Positions 19,991-32,400 of a DNA stretch of 64,000 bases are shown here, piece after piece (the stretch's first letter is position 1; every line of letters begins with the position of its first letter). Source of the DNA: Hippasteria phrygiana (taxonomy: Eukaryota; Echinodermata; Asteroidea; Valvatida; Goniasteridae); the NCBI GenBank assembly GCA_037893225.1, contig JAZGUH010000378.1:551001-615000 (forward strand). Reading direction: 5' to 3'. The notes under the pieces are model-generated. The model saw only the letters and a list, made by a program, of their open reading frames with translations. It was not told the DNA's origin and did not search any database. The translations under genes and the position numbers were made by a program.

Positions 19991-20390
19991 CTTAGTATTG
20001 TACCTTTTTTAGCTTTTTTGTCATTTTGTCTCGTAGTCTGACCATGAAGAAAGAAAATCCTCCATGGTCTGACTCGTTTCTTGTATATTACTATACTTTG
20101 TGAATGCACCTGTAAACTTAAACACCTGTGTAAATTAATTGATTTAAAAATTGCCCTTTCTCAACGATGGACTGCGCCCTCCATTGTTGACAACCTCCAC
20201 AGCGTTAAGTTGTTTCCACTGGTGTCCTACATTAACAACATAATATAATGATAGCGTGTCGTCATTTCGCTGGTATGCAATCGCTGACCTGGATTCCGTG
20301 TGACCTTGTAAAGTGGGTTGAGCTGGCGACGACGGTGTGGAATGATTTTGATGACGGATTATTTCGCAGGGAAATTTTTCACTTTTCAAG

Positions 20391-20444
20391 ATGCCTGGAA
20401 TTGACTTTCTAGGGCTTGAGGATGCAAAGGACGATTCACCACAG
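20391..20444 (+). CDS. APPL1: APPL exon 1 (start codon)
   Basis: ATG at 20391 in a favourable context (CAAGATGC, purine at -3), 18 codons, donor GTTCGT. Identity to the vertebrate N-terminus (MPGID...DSPQ) fixes the start. Confidence 0.93.
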
Positions 20445-23400
20445 GTTCGTTCCATCATGGTCTCGTGATTTTTAAAGAATATTCTTTAGCACAAAATTCA
20501 AAGCTTTGTTTTTGACATCTTTGCCGACGGCGATTGTGTAGTGTAACGTTAGGGCCCCTCTTTAGTTTTGATGAAATTAGATTCAAGGTAACGTGCGTGA
20601 CTATATAGTCGCCACGTCCCTAATAAACCTTTTCTACATTCTCAATGCATTGTGGGTATGGAGGCCAAACAAACCATGTAATTTACACACAAGTTTATGG
20701 CACTGTGAACCAGTCGAAATATTAATTTATTTTATGCCAAATATCTGTCATGAGTTGAGAGATACTCTTTTCACATATCTTTGCATTGAACATAATGAAA
20801 ATAATAACCAGAAAAATCAATTTTAAATGGCAATAAAATTAAAGGAAATAATTGGGGAATCCCTCTCAGGGTACCAGTTACTGATGAATGCAACTCTCTG
20901 GAATTAGAACAGCTAATAATGTCACATTATTAGCCAATCAGAAGAGGATTTTTTGCAATCATGACAACCAACATGTGACCAATGCGACCAATCACTTTGT
21001 TCTAATGTGCTTCCTCTTCTAATGCCAGTAAGGGCTGATGCTGTTCCCATGATGCTTTGAGAATGTCAAAAAGGTTTATTGTCGCCACCTGTTACAGAAA
21101 AGGGTGTATGTTTTTATCGCAGGTGGTCTAAAGGTCAAAGTAGATTATGCTAAATAGCCTGCCTATTGATCCTCCAATCACAGCCCGTTATTCTTGACCC
21201 CGCGCGTTTCATGCCAGTTTCCCGCCACGTGCAATGAACGCGTATGTAAATGTGTGTTTTTTTCATTGAGGCGACGCACCGCTGCTTGTCAATCAATTTT
21301 GGGTATACCTATGACTTACGACATGACAGGCAGATAACAATGTTATGTTTGCGTTTATTCAGTAGTGTACACAGATCGTTTGTAATAGCAATAACGCAGA
21401 TTTTCACAGTTTAATCGTATTTAAATAAGATAATTATGTAGTGGCGACTATATGGCCAGTCTGCGTCAGTCTGCCTGGCGAAATTAGGGCAAGTGGCGAA
21501 AATCAGAATGCACGTATTTCAATGGGCTTGAATGATGCACGTATTTTAAATGGGCTGCATAAACCGCCGTGTTACTGGTATAAAACTGCAGTGTTTATGG
21601 ATTGTGTCCATGAATAAACTTTATTAATATATTTTATAATATACTTTATATAATAAATTGGTCAAATTTACTTTCTGGCTTTTACAATAAATGCCTTTAC
21701 TCCCTTCGTTTTAATTGCATTTCATACGAAGGTACCCGCGACTGCTGCTATTGTGTTTGTGATTTTCCAGAACAACAAGTGCAATTGATGTAACGGCGAC
21801 CTTGTTAACAGTCACCCTAAAGTCGCCACCTAAATGTGGTTGACTTTGACGCTTTGTATCCATGAAATTATTTGAGGCAGTATTAATTTATTCATTGCAT
21901 AATTATCGTTTTGTGCTCACTTCGTTGTCATGAAACCACCCATTGCAAACAAATGAGGAACAAGAAACGCCAGTAAAAGTAGCAAAAAACACATTACACA
22001 TAAAGCTGTGTAAATTCTATGTCATTTTATAATTCCATAATTATATTATACTGGGGTTTAATATTTGCAATAATAATGGAGAATTTCACCGAAACCCCCC
22101 TTTTTGGACTCAACCATTTCTCACTTTTCCCAGCAGCCAATCAGTTGGCAAGGAATAAATGAATAAATCTAAATTACTCAAGACTATCGGATGCCACAAA
22201 AAGAACAGAAGAGGGCGCTACAACATTTATTAAGATTGTTTTTTTAACACACGCTTTAAATGCCTCTACGATGTCTTATTCTTGGATGGCCTCGTGGATA
22301 AGACTACAGATCTGAAAGTAGCAGCTAGGGTTCGTGGTTCGAACACGGGTTCGAACACGGGTTCGAACACGGGTTCGAACACGGGTTCGAACACGGGTTC
22401 GAACACGGGTTCGAACACGGGTTCGAACACGGGTTCGAACACGGGTGGTGCCAATCTTTTTCTTTTTGTTTGTTCTATTTTTATTGCCTATTGAAATATT
22501 TCCAATTGAAATATTTCCAATATATTTTTGTCCGTTATATTTTTCCCGTTATTTTCTTCCCGTTATTTTCTTTCATCTCTTGGTGAAAATGTCCCATGAA
22601 CAGTCTTGTAAGTCACATACATGTAGCAAGCCGAGTAATAAATGTATAAGCTGTGGAACGTTTTGCGCAGCTCTTGATCGAAAGATGGTACACTTACAGC
22701 CTTCCGAATCAAGAGTGGCCTTTTTGCATCTAAAGATTACGCAAATGCCACAGACTATGATGTGTAGGGTTTGTAGCAACTTGCAGCGGACCTTTTGCTG
22801 GACGATGTGGTTGTACCTGATGAGTATAGAATCAATGCAATTAATTCTCAGTAATAATACATTCATCAGCATATTAATAAAAACCTACAACAAGCCAATG
22901 ATCATATAAAGTTTGCAAAATATACATGTACCGTACCTGTGCAAGAATATCCGTTTTCCCCTACCATTACTTCGGTCCCCTCATGCTGTCCGTGCAGTTC
23001 CATGATGCACGCGCCTTTAACTTGATTCTTATTCGTTTCTATGAAGCAGTTTCTTATCCCATGCACCTCACAATAAGTACTGCGAAGAAACATGGTAAAT
23101 TATTGACATAAAAAGTTTGAAAGACACAACAAAACCAAAACTGAACTCTCAGCAGCCTTATTTAAGGCCAATTTACACATACGCGACATTGTCATGCGAT
23201 ATTGTCGGGCGTTTTTCTAAATACGCACAAATCAATGAGCGTCTCGTCGCACAACTTTGTCACGTAAATGAAAACGCACCAATTGATTTGCGTGAATTTA
23301 GAAAATCTTCCTCGACTATGTCGCGTACGTGCAAATTGGCCTTGAGAAGCCCACCACATATTAAACAATGTATTTCTTATATTTTGTTATTCAGGTTTGA

Positions 23401-26400
23401 TCAATTAGATTAAAGTTCATTTAAAATTTGCAAATTTTAATGTGACGTAATTGATTTTTTTACATATAATAACTTTCCTCCATGCTTACATGTAGATTAT
23501 GGTGAATCAATAAATATTACTTTAAACAATTAATAAATTATTCAAATAGGCTTACTGCTAGAGCCTATCTGCCTGTTAATCTGTGTGCCCCTGTAGGACT
23601 TTACATTACCTAGGTTTATTAACATATAATTGCACTTTAGTATTATACATGTGACTTACAAAATTATAAACAGGTTTGCCTCAAACAAATAACTCAAATG
23701 AGTAGGGCCAAACAGTCACCCCACTGTGGTCATGTGACAATATCTCCCTCCAGTCAGTGTACATGTGAGAGCACATGGCAAAAACTATGGTCAAATTCAA
23801 TAAATAGTAGATGAACATGTATTGAAATAGTTGGCATTTCACAAAGCAGCAGGTCATCAGCAGTAGGCTAGAAACATACGTGTATGTATGGCTACTAACA
23901 TGGCTTATGTTTTGGGTAAAAACATGATCGAGTTCAACTTTAAATAAAGCCTAAAATGTAATTAAATTGTTTTTGAAAAGTTGCTTGCACTTACATGTAG
24001 ATGTAGTATCAAAAAGGTCTTCTCAGTGATTCTGATATACTAAAAAAAAATATTCTGGTGTACAAAAGAGCCTACAGGGATTAACCCTAACTACCCCAAG
24101 CCCATCAAACTCCAACAGCAGGTTTTGTTAAGTTTTGGCAGGTTTGGTACCAAAAATTTGCAACTTTAATATAAATTTTATAACAAAATTTGTATTATTG
24201 ACAGAATACATCATACCTGCCGAGTATTCAGATTTAATCAGGTTAGTTCTCAGAGTTTCGAGTTTTCACACCCCAAAAATCAGAACAATCTGATTTTTCT
24301 AAAGAACAAAATGAGACAAAAGTAATGACTAAATAATCAGAATAATAATAATATTAAAAAAAGGCAAAAACAAATGCAAGAAATTATGTAACATTTACAC
24401 TAGTTATAAAAAAAGAAACCACAGGCCTATTAGTTTTAGTATGAAATTAGTCTTTCTTGGGTCTTTAAAATATCAGTGATCAGGAGCTTCTGTGGTGATG
24501 TCCCTGGACCAGTGGACTGTTGCTGGAGCTATGGGTGTTCTAATTTTAGACTTTCCAATGTTGGCAGGTATTATGCCTACAAGTTTGTTGTGTGCGGCGA
24601 ATTATGTACGCTAATGTCCCACTTCCTTCCACAAAAAAATACCTATTTCAGAAGATTGAGTTTGTAGTTATAATTAACCAGCTGTGTTTGAAAAGTTGTT
24701 TGTACTTGATGTAGTATCCCTCAATATTAAATCAATTTATAAAATATGACTATACTACAGGGAAACCTGTGGAATAGCCATCTTCTTTTTTTTTAATGTA
24801 AGCGGGCGTTTTTACCCCGAGACCCGGGTAAAAACACCCACCAAACTTCCTCCCCAAAAGGGGAAACAAATTCTCCTTATCAATATAATGACCATGATAT
24901 TATATTTGCACACAAAAGAGGAGACATGTATTGCAAAAAACCACACATTCATTTCCTAGTGTCTGCAAGTAGTTCCGAGATATTTAACAAAAACTTGAAA
25001 AGTTTACCCTATATGGGAAGAATGTTTGTGTTATCTGTGTTAGATGGTCTTGGCAGTGTATGGTCACTCATAGTGTGCACATACATACATGTACATGTTA
25101 ATTTCTGCCTCATTTTTACAGATTCTCGTGACATAAATCTTGAAATATGTTCAAATAATGGATTGTGCCACATATTTAGATAGCTGTTATCAAGGAGGGT
25201 TAATGTATTTTCCAAGATTTTGCTGTTCCTGACCAATTTTGGTGGGGGATATTAAAGTATAATCTTTCCAAAATATTAAATAAGAAATTGGCTGATCTTT
25301 TGAAACTGAAATCTCCTGTCATAACATGCATGACTATAGTCGCCACCCAAACCTGATTTTTTACTCCTATTTTAACCATCTGGAGGTACATGTATTAAGG
25401 TATTTTTCAGGTTATTAAAACTTACCTTGGCATGTCTGCTGTACATAGGCCTTTTCACACTAGAAAATTTCAAATGTGAATTGGGGCATATTTCCACCCC
25501 CACGTCGCCCCGGGGCCACCCCCGAGATTTGGTCTAGTGTGAAAAGGCCATATTTCGACGGTGTCCAGTCACACTGGCTACGATTATGATGACGAAAACA
25601 AAAACGATGCAAATAAACACTCTCTATTGGTGGGTTGAACGCGCGCGTATTTCACGCGCGACAATTCCACCAATCATTGGCGTTCATTCTCACCGTTTTC
25701 GTTATCGTCGTCGTTATCGTGGCCAATGTGACCGGCCCTTTACTGCCTCTAATTATTTCATCTTGATGACACCTCAAAGTCCACCATATTTAGGTGGCGA
25801 CTTTTGAGTGACTATGCTTAAGTTCACCGTTACATCAATTGCACCTGTTGTTCTGGAAATGCTAAACACGAGAGCCACAGTGCGCCACTTCTACATAATT
25901 TCCCCAAGTGGGATAATAAGGTTTTTATCTACATGTACATTGTATACTATCTACCTTTGTATGAAATGCAATTTCAACGAAGGAATAAAGACACTATTAC
26001 AAAAGCCCAATCATAATGATGTGGGCGGGAGTAAAGTGCTTGGTTGCCATGTGCACAGGCGTAGGCGGAGCCTAACTTCCAAGTTCCATTCACAAAAATG
26101 GTGAAAGGGCGGAAGAAGCTCACGAATGTGCTGCGCGTCTGCTTGACTCGATCCTGACGAGACTGGGTGCTGTGGGGGAGATCAGGCCGACTGTATGCAT
26201 GTACATGTACTACTACACTGCGAGGAGCGATTGTTTTTTGTTTTAGACATGGGGCAAATGAATTGTTAGAAACCCTGCTGAAGATTAAGATTTTAGAAGT
26301 AGAGGAGAATGAGTTTGACAATTTTGTGATGGGATTGTTTTTCAAAACTGAAGTTACTTTTGTATAGAGTGGATTCATGAAAACAATTATGAGACAGATT

Positions 26401-29400
26401 TCATTTTTTGTTTGGTATCAGCTTAACTTTTTTCTCTCAGTAAAATTAAGACCAATAATTCATTTCATTGGAGATCCAAGTGAATGTTAACGAAAAATTT
26501 AGACACTGCGGATTGTGCTAAGAATTTGTATGGGCAGGATGTGTATCCACTGTCCTGAACACATATTTTTCTGCAAGTAGTTTCGATCCCGGATATACGG
26601 GCCTACATGTAGTTTGTCATAACACCGAAACAATTGAAGACAAATTCACACTCGCACATTGTTTAGTGAAAATTGGTTTAGTCTGTGAGGTATTGTGATA
26701 AGTAAAAAAAGTCAACATTCTCAACCTTTCTTAAACAACGTTCACAAATTACGATTAGGCTTACAGTCACAATGCTAAAACTCACAAGGAAAGTTAGACC
26801 CAAGATTTTTTCAGAACACTCAAAAATTGAACGTGAGGCTGGCAGTCAACGCAAAAACTCTGAGAAAATTTTTACTTTAGGCCTTAAGTCATAATGTTGA
26901 AACTCTCGGGAAAAAGTTTGACCAGTGGCGTGATGTTCGAATTCAGACCGCTGCAAACATTCTCAATGAAAGTCACAGAAGTGTAGTGGAACCCCTCGGG
27001 AAGACACTCCGGGCAACACCAGTGCTTGCATCCTGGAGATGAACAGCCGACCCATTTGTGTTGAACCCGTTTACTCTCTGACCAGTATGAAGACATGCAG
27101 CTGTAACAGAAGTCGTCTTCGTCATCCTGCATCTGTCATTCGTCTCGTCATTGCTGGTGTTCTCTGTGGGGGGGTCTCTCTTTTTTTCTTTTTTTCTTGC
27201 TCTTTCCGGTGCCTTTCCCGCCCGTCGATGTTGCGCTACTTTCTCTGCTGCTTTTCTCCTCCTTTCTTCTTGTTTCTTCTTCTTTTCTTCAAGTGCAACT
27301 TCCTGCTGCTGGCCGGGCTATATCATTCATGATCTCTTCCGATGTCATCACTCTGGCCTTGGACTTAATTCAAAGTGGCATATTTCTTCCTTCTGGAATT
27401 TTGTCGGCAGGTGGGTAAAATATTAATGCCACTTCCGGGGGAAACGATGCCAAACCTGACAAGAGGATTATCATGGGGCTTTAGCAGACGATGTAGACGG
27501 CTGTGACTGTGGTGATGCAGCATTCTCATCTTACGGGAGATCATTCCCATCTTCAGGGGGATCATTCTCATCTTTATGATTATTTTGTTGAGCTGGTTCG
27601 TCGTTAGTGCTGGCCAGTTGTACTTGGGGCACATCATCGGTTTGGATTGCGATGTCGGCATGGGTGTAATTGGGGAGAGCGCTAAGTCGACGTCTTCATC
27701 TGGGATTATTTTTGAGTGGAGAAGTTGCTTCTTGTCTACCGTGTTAGCGTTAAAGGGGATGATCCCACTCTTCTGGAAGCCTGCCTTGATGTTGTGTATG
27801 GTCATTGATTTTTCGAAGGCCAGCCTGAATACCCTGGGCACGTTCCTTTTCGTTACCCACAGAGTGCCCCTGAGTGCTTGCCCGATCTTGATTGTGTTTC
27901 GAAGGTGGGATTTGATTGACTTATATATGGCGACATCGAGTGGTTGACATATGTGGGTTGTGTGGGAGATGAGTGCTAACAAGATCACATTTTCCTCCTT
28001 GGCAGCTTTGAGTAGTTCTGGACTGGGTTGTCTACTGTGCGGTCGTTGGAGAACTGCTTTCAAGAGGAAGATTCTTCAGAACCACTGCAACATAATCTCT
28101 GAATCCATGAAACCAGGTGGGGATTTGCCGTAAAGGTATCCATCAGGCCCACCGGACATGTAGTCACTGCCGGGGAAGGCTTGCGAAAATATGATAAATG
28201 GCGACATGGTGGTGCCAGCGGCTGAGACACAGCAGTGGACAGATATGTTTTGGGTCCCGGCCACCTGGCGGGAATGCGCGTATTTTTGTCTGAGAGGTAC
28301 GACAACTTTTTGTGTGGCTTTATTAAGACTCTCATCGCAGTACCAGATTCTTTCCTTTTTGTTGTGGAAGTCAAACTTGTCTAGAATCTCACGCAAGAGC
28401 TGAAAGTACTCCTAAACGAATCTACGCTGGAACATGTAGCTCGATCGAGGTTGTCAGTGCGTCTCAACCTCAAATCAGCATTGGGATGGGCAGATCGGAA
28501 CCAACGCCACCATTGGTTGCTGGGACCATTTGTGCCAAAATTGCTCCCTCCAGCCCCTTTTGTCGAGACACCACGCATACATCTTGATTTGGCTGATTTT
28601 CAAAGGAAATGCCCTGGATGACACGCACTCGATGTAGTTGATCAGTTGAGTTTCTAAATCTTCACTCAACTTCATAGGTGCGCCCATTTTTTTGCATCGA
28701 CAGCGACTTTATTATGAACTCTAAGGCACCCCATTATCCTTGGCAGCACAGGAAATCGAGATCAGCAACATCCCGGAGCGCATTTTCCATATCTCTTTGC
28801 GCCCATTTTCTATAGACTTGGCGACCGGCCATACATAATTGCCTGCAAAAAAATAAGTAGAAAATCTTTCAGCCGGCAATTTTTTTATTCAGCCATTATT
28901 TTAATTTTGTTTTCATGTTTTGAGTAGACGTGCATACATGTAAGGGAGGATTAGAAGTACCGGTACATTAAAAAAAATGGGCTGCCATACAACACTCAAG
29001 CATTTCTTCATTTTGTTCACAAAAAGATATCTTAGTATTAAGTCAGTCATTTACAGTTAATTACAAAATGATTAATGAATTTATACTACATTTCACCCAA
29101 TTAGTAACTCATTATATTCAGTAATAACCTAATTTATCAACTAACATCATTGTCTACAACTACATAGCATCGCTGTTAAAGTAAAACCACTTGTTTAATC
29201 CCATTGAAAATACGTACATGTACATTGTTTCAAGCCTATTGAAAAAACATGCATTTAGGATTTTTGCCAGTTGCCAAAATTTCGCCAGATGACTGATGCA
29301 CACTGACGTTAAAGTCGCCATTTCATAATTATTGATGTAGTGACACGCGAGGGCGTGCTCTAGTTGTTGTCCACATGTATGCACGGAAGGGGGAGGGGAG

Positions 29401-32400
29401 ACGATCCCCTGACCTGGGGAAGAACACTATCAGGCTGATGCACTTGAGTAGGGTTCAATCAGTGTTTTATTTAATGTTAGCCATAAAAAGAAACCCCTGC
29501 TAAAGCAGAATTATAAAATAACTCGGATAAATTTGTAATCACATTTTATCCCATGTGGTATGTTTCATAAGCTTTAACTTAATTAATTATAATCATATGT
29601 AATTATATTGGTGATTATAAACAATCCTACTCACCCAACACAAAAGTATGTCCCTGTGGTATGAGTCAGATATGTACATTGTACAAATGTAGGTGTCACA
29701 TGATTTACAATCACCCAGGATGGTAAGGTCTGCGATAAAATAAATTAAACCTGTGCCATAGTATGCTAGAGTACACTGTCAGTATAACAAAAGATCAGAT
29801 ATACTCGAGGATAATCATACTACATGTATAAATATATTTGAAAATGATGCGGCACCCAGATTATGCATTGCGACTGCAGCCAAGGCTAGCAGGCCAGACA
29901 ATGAGGACGCAGATCAGAGGTTACCCACATGGCATAACATCGCGCACACGAGACCTGACACAATAATACAATACGTACGTGAGCATATAAAATGTGCACG
30001 TAAAAGACCTCGTCAAGATTTACTTAAGATGCACAAAACCAGCGTCGAGTGTGGAAATGCAGTCACTAGTCACAAATAGATCACACTGACTGAAGCTACG
30101 ATTCATACCTGTTTATGTCAAGGTGGTGTGATCCCCAAAAAGTTGCAGGCTTAGCCCCCAAAAAGGAAAGGTTTGATGTGACCAAATTCACCAGCACATA
30201 CACAGCCAAAATTGAAGGGAAAAGAGAGAGCTCGGGCCAAGGGTCCTATCACCAGCGGCCGCAAGGCTCAAAATCAGTGCGCTCCGTCAAGTGCACCCAC
30301 ATACAAGAATGGGGACTTATTATAATGGGCGGAAGAGCCCCACTTAAACTTAAATGCTACCAGGCACGAAATGGTATTCTCCCTTCCAGCCGCCTAAACA
30401 CATTAAAAGCAAATACTTCCAGTTCCCCACATTTATTTATACATGATTAAACTACATGTACATGTACATATGAAAACTGTAGCCATCAAGTTGTATTACA
30501 TGTAGAAATGATCTACGTACATGTATGTTCACTACTGAATAAACGTAAACAAAAAAGTCGTCACATACCTTTCGCTGGTCGTGGGCGGATTGACAAGGAG
30601 CACGCGCCGCCCAAATGGTGAAAACCAACATTTCCATATGAATGCATGCCGTGCCGCATGAAACTGGCATGGAATGCCCGAGGTTAAAATAACGGGTCAT
30701 GATTGAAGGATCAAGCTACTTAGCATAAAACAATTTGACCTCTACACTGTAGATGCATGAGTGGTACCCAGACATAAAACTGGTTTAACACTAACAATCC
30801 CCATCCAGCCAAACTCCAACTCCAGGTTTCGTTGGAATTTGACGGGTTAGGTACACTTTTGATGTGGTGTTGGATTTTGTTGGATTTTGACGGGATGGCC
30901 CTACTAAAAAAATCAGTCATCATGATGACTGATTTTGGTCATCAGTGGAACAAGAGGCATCAAAGGCATCAAAAGGGCAGCAATTGAAACCCTCAAAATA
31001 AAAAAAATAGGGATTTAGTCATATCAATAATCATCAGAATGATGACTATTTGATGACCCTATATGCAATAAGGCATCAAAGAGTCATCAGTTGTGATCGG
31101 GCATCAAAAGTCATCAGATGTGATCAGGCATCAAAGTGTCATCAGGCATCAAACAGGCATCAAAGAGTCATCAAAGAGTCATCAGTTGTGATCAGGCATC
31201 AAACGGGCATCAAACGGGCATCAAACGGGCATCAAACGGGCATCAAACGGGCATCAGTTGTGATCGGACATCAAAACGGGCATCAAGGAGTCATCAGTTA
31301 AAAAAAAGGCACTAACCAATCATTATAAAGCATCAGAATTGGCACCAAAAAGCATACAGAGCAAAATAATTCACTCCAAAGGCATCATACTGAAATAGAA
31401 ATTCAGCCCTGGTTGCTTTCTTTATTCTATTATTGCATTAGTGAAGGGTTACAGTATTTTTCCATGTGTATTAAAATTATACCACTTTAATAATTGTTCA
31501 AGTACATCGTGAGGAGCATCGTGGCCTAGGGGTTAAGGTGTTCGACTCATGTGCGAAGGCTGGTCTCTCGCATGTGGGTTTGATTCCAGCCACGAAAAAA
31601 AATAAAAAGTAGGAATATTTTATGGCGTTCAAAAAACCACAAAAACATAATTGCCAACATTTAAAAATTATAATTATTAATAAAACTGCATAGCAAGTTG
31701 GGCTTTGGACAGGTCTGCAATTTGTATGCCTCGCTCGGCCCGTAACAATAAAATACTCTACACAAACAGAATCCTGTTTTTGATATTTATTTACAAGTAA
31801 TTATTTTCACAAAATGGAATGCTGGCCATGGAAATAATTCTCTAAGATATGCTGAAAAAGGAAGATGCAATTTTTTTACTGTTGGTTTCGTTTAAACGTT
31901 TAGGAAATTTGGAAAAAGATTTTACCATTTATTCCGTTCAAACATCCCAACCTAATTACTACTCAGCCTTAGATGCACGCCTGGCATTGTAACATGCGCT
32001 GTTGATCACTCTGACGATATCAGTCTTCTTTAATGGTGGCAAGTCGTTTTCCACTGCCAGTTGATAGATGAAACCTGTTAGAGGAATGAAAAGAAAAGAA
32101 TTACAGAACAAGTTTTCATGAGGAAGTGAACAATTTTAAAGTACCAATTATCTGCATGTTATCTTTTATGGCAAAATTGATGTATGTGGTGTAGCCACAA
32201 GCCCTGTGGTTTTTGGAGATTGCCAAACTGGGAGTACCTGTTATATTGTGGGGCTCACATGACATTTCAGAAGTGTAAAGACAAAAAAATTGCAAGACAT
32301 CTTTCTATCAATAAAGTATAAGGTATTATCCTGTTGGGAAAGGGTTTTTAAAGACCAACCCGAACAATTCCCAAATTTTCTTGTTACATGTCTTTTTTAG

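Larger units (their letters stand above)
15683..20390. other. TUBGCP6 3' UTR and intergenic region to APPL
   Basis: About 4.7 kb without a conserved host exon. It holds candidate AATAAA signals (16876, 17204), a G/A-rich tract, two foldbacks (16602, 18312), poly-C runs, GTTGG-rich imperfect repeats (about 17333-17460) and a Penelope-like fragment (18660-19990). The APPL promoter and 5' UTR must lie in the last few hundred bases. No TATA or initiator element could be assigned with confidence. Confidence 0.7.
25332..25808. mobile_element. GTCGCCACC-ended element containing two nested MITEs
   Basis: ACTATAGTCGCCACCCAAAC at the left and TTTAGGTGGCGACTTTT at the right are inverted ends. Between them lie two further TIR elements (25448-25549 and 25567-25734). 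Confidence 0.6.
28690..31950. other. APPL intron 1, transposon-poor AT-rich stretch
   Basis: No conserved exon recognised on either strand. It contains CATCA-type tandem repeats (31060-31290), a tRNA-like SINE (31510), and dispersed GTTGGATTTTGACGGG words (about 30790-30900). The 111-codon ORF at 30115 has no recognisable protein character. Confidence 0.6.

Noticed and set aside
22282..22494. Gly-Ser-Asn-Thr and Arg-Val-Arg-Thr repeat ORFs
   Set aside because: Product of the 12-bp B-box-derived array.
30115..30450. 111-codon plus-strand ORF
   Set aside because: No domain, no exon borders, no homology recognised; likely chance.
31510..31600. tRNA gene
   Set aside because: Has A and B boxes but no complete acceptor stem; followed by an A-rich tail as in SINEs.
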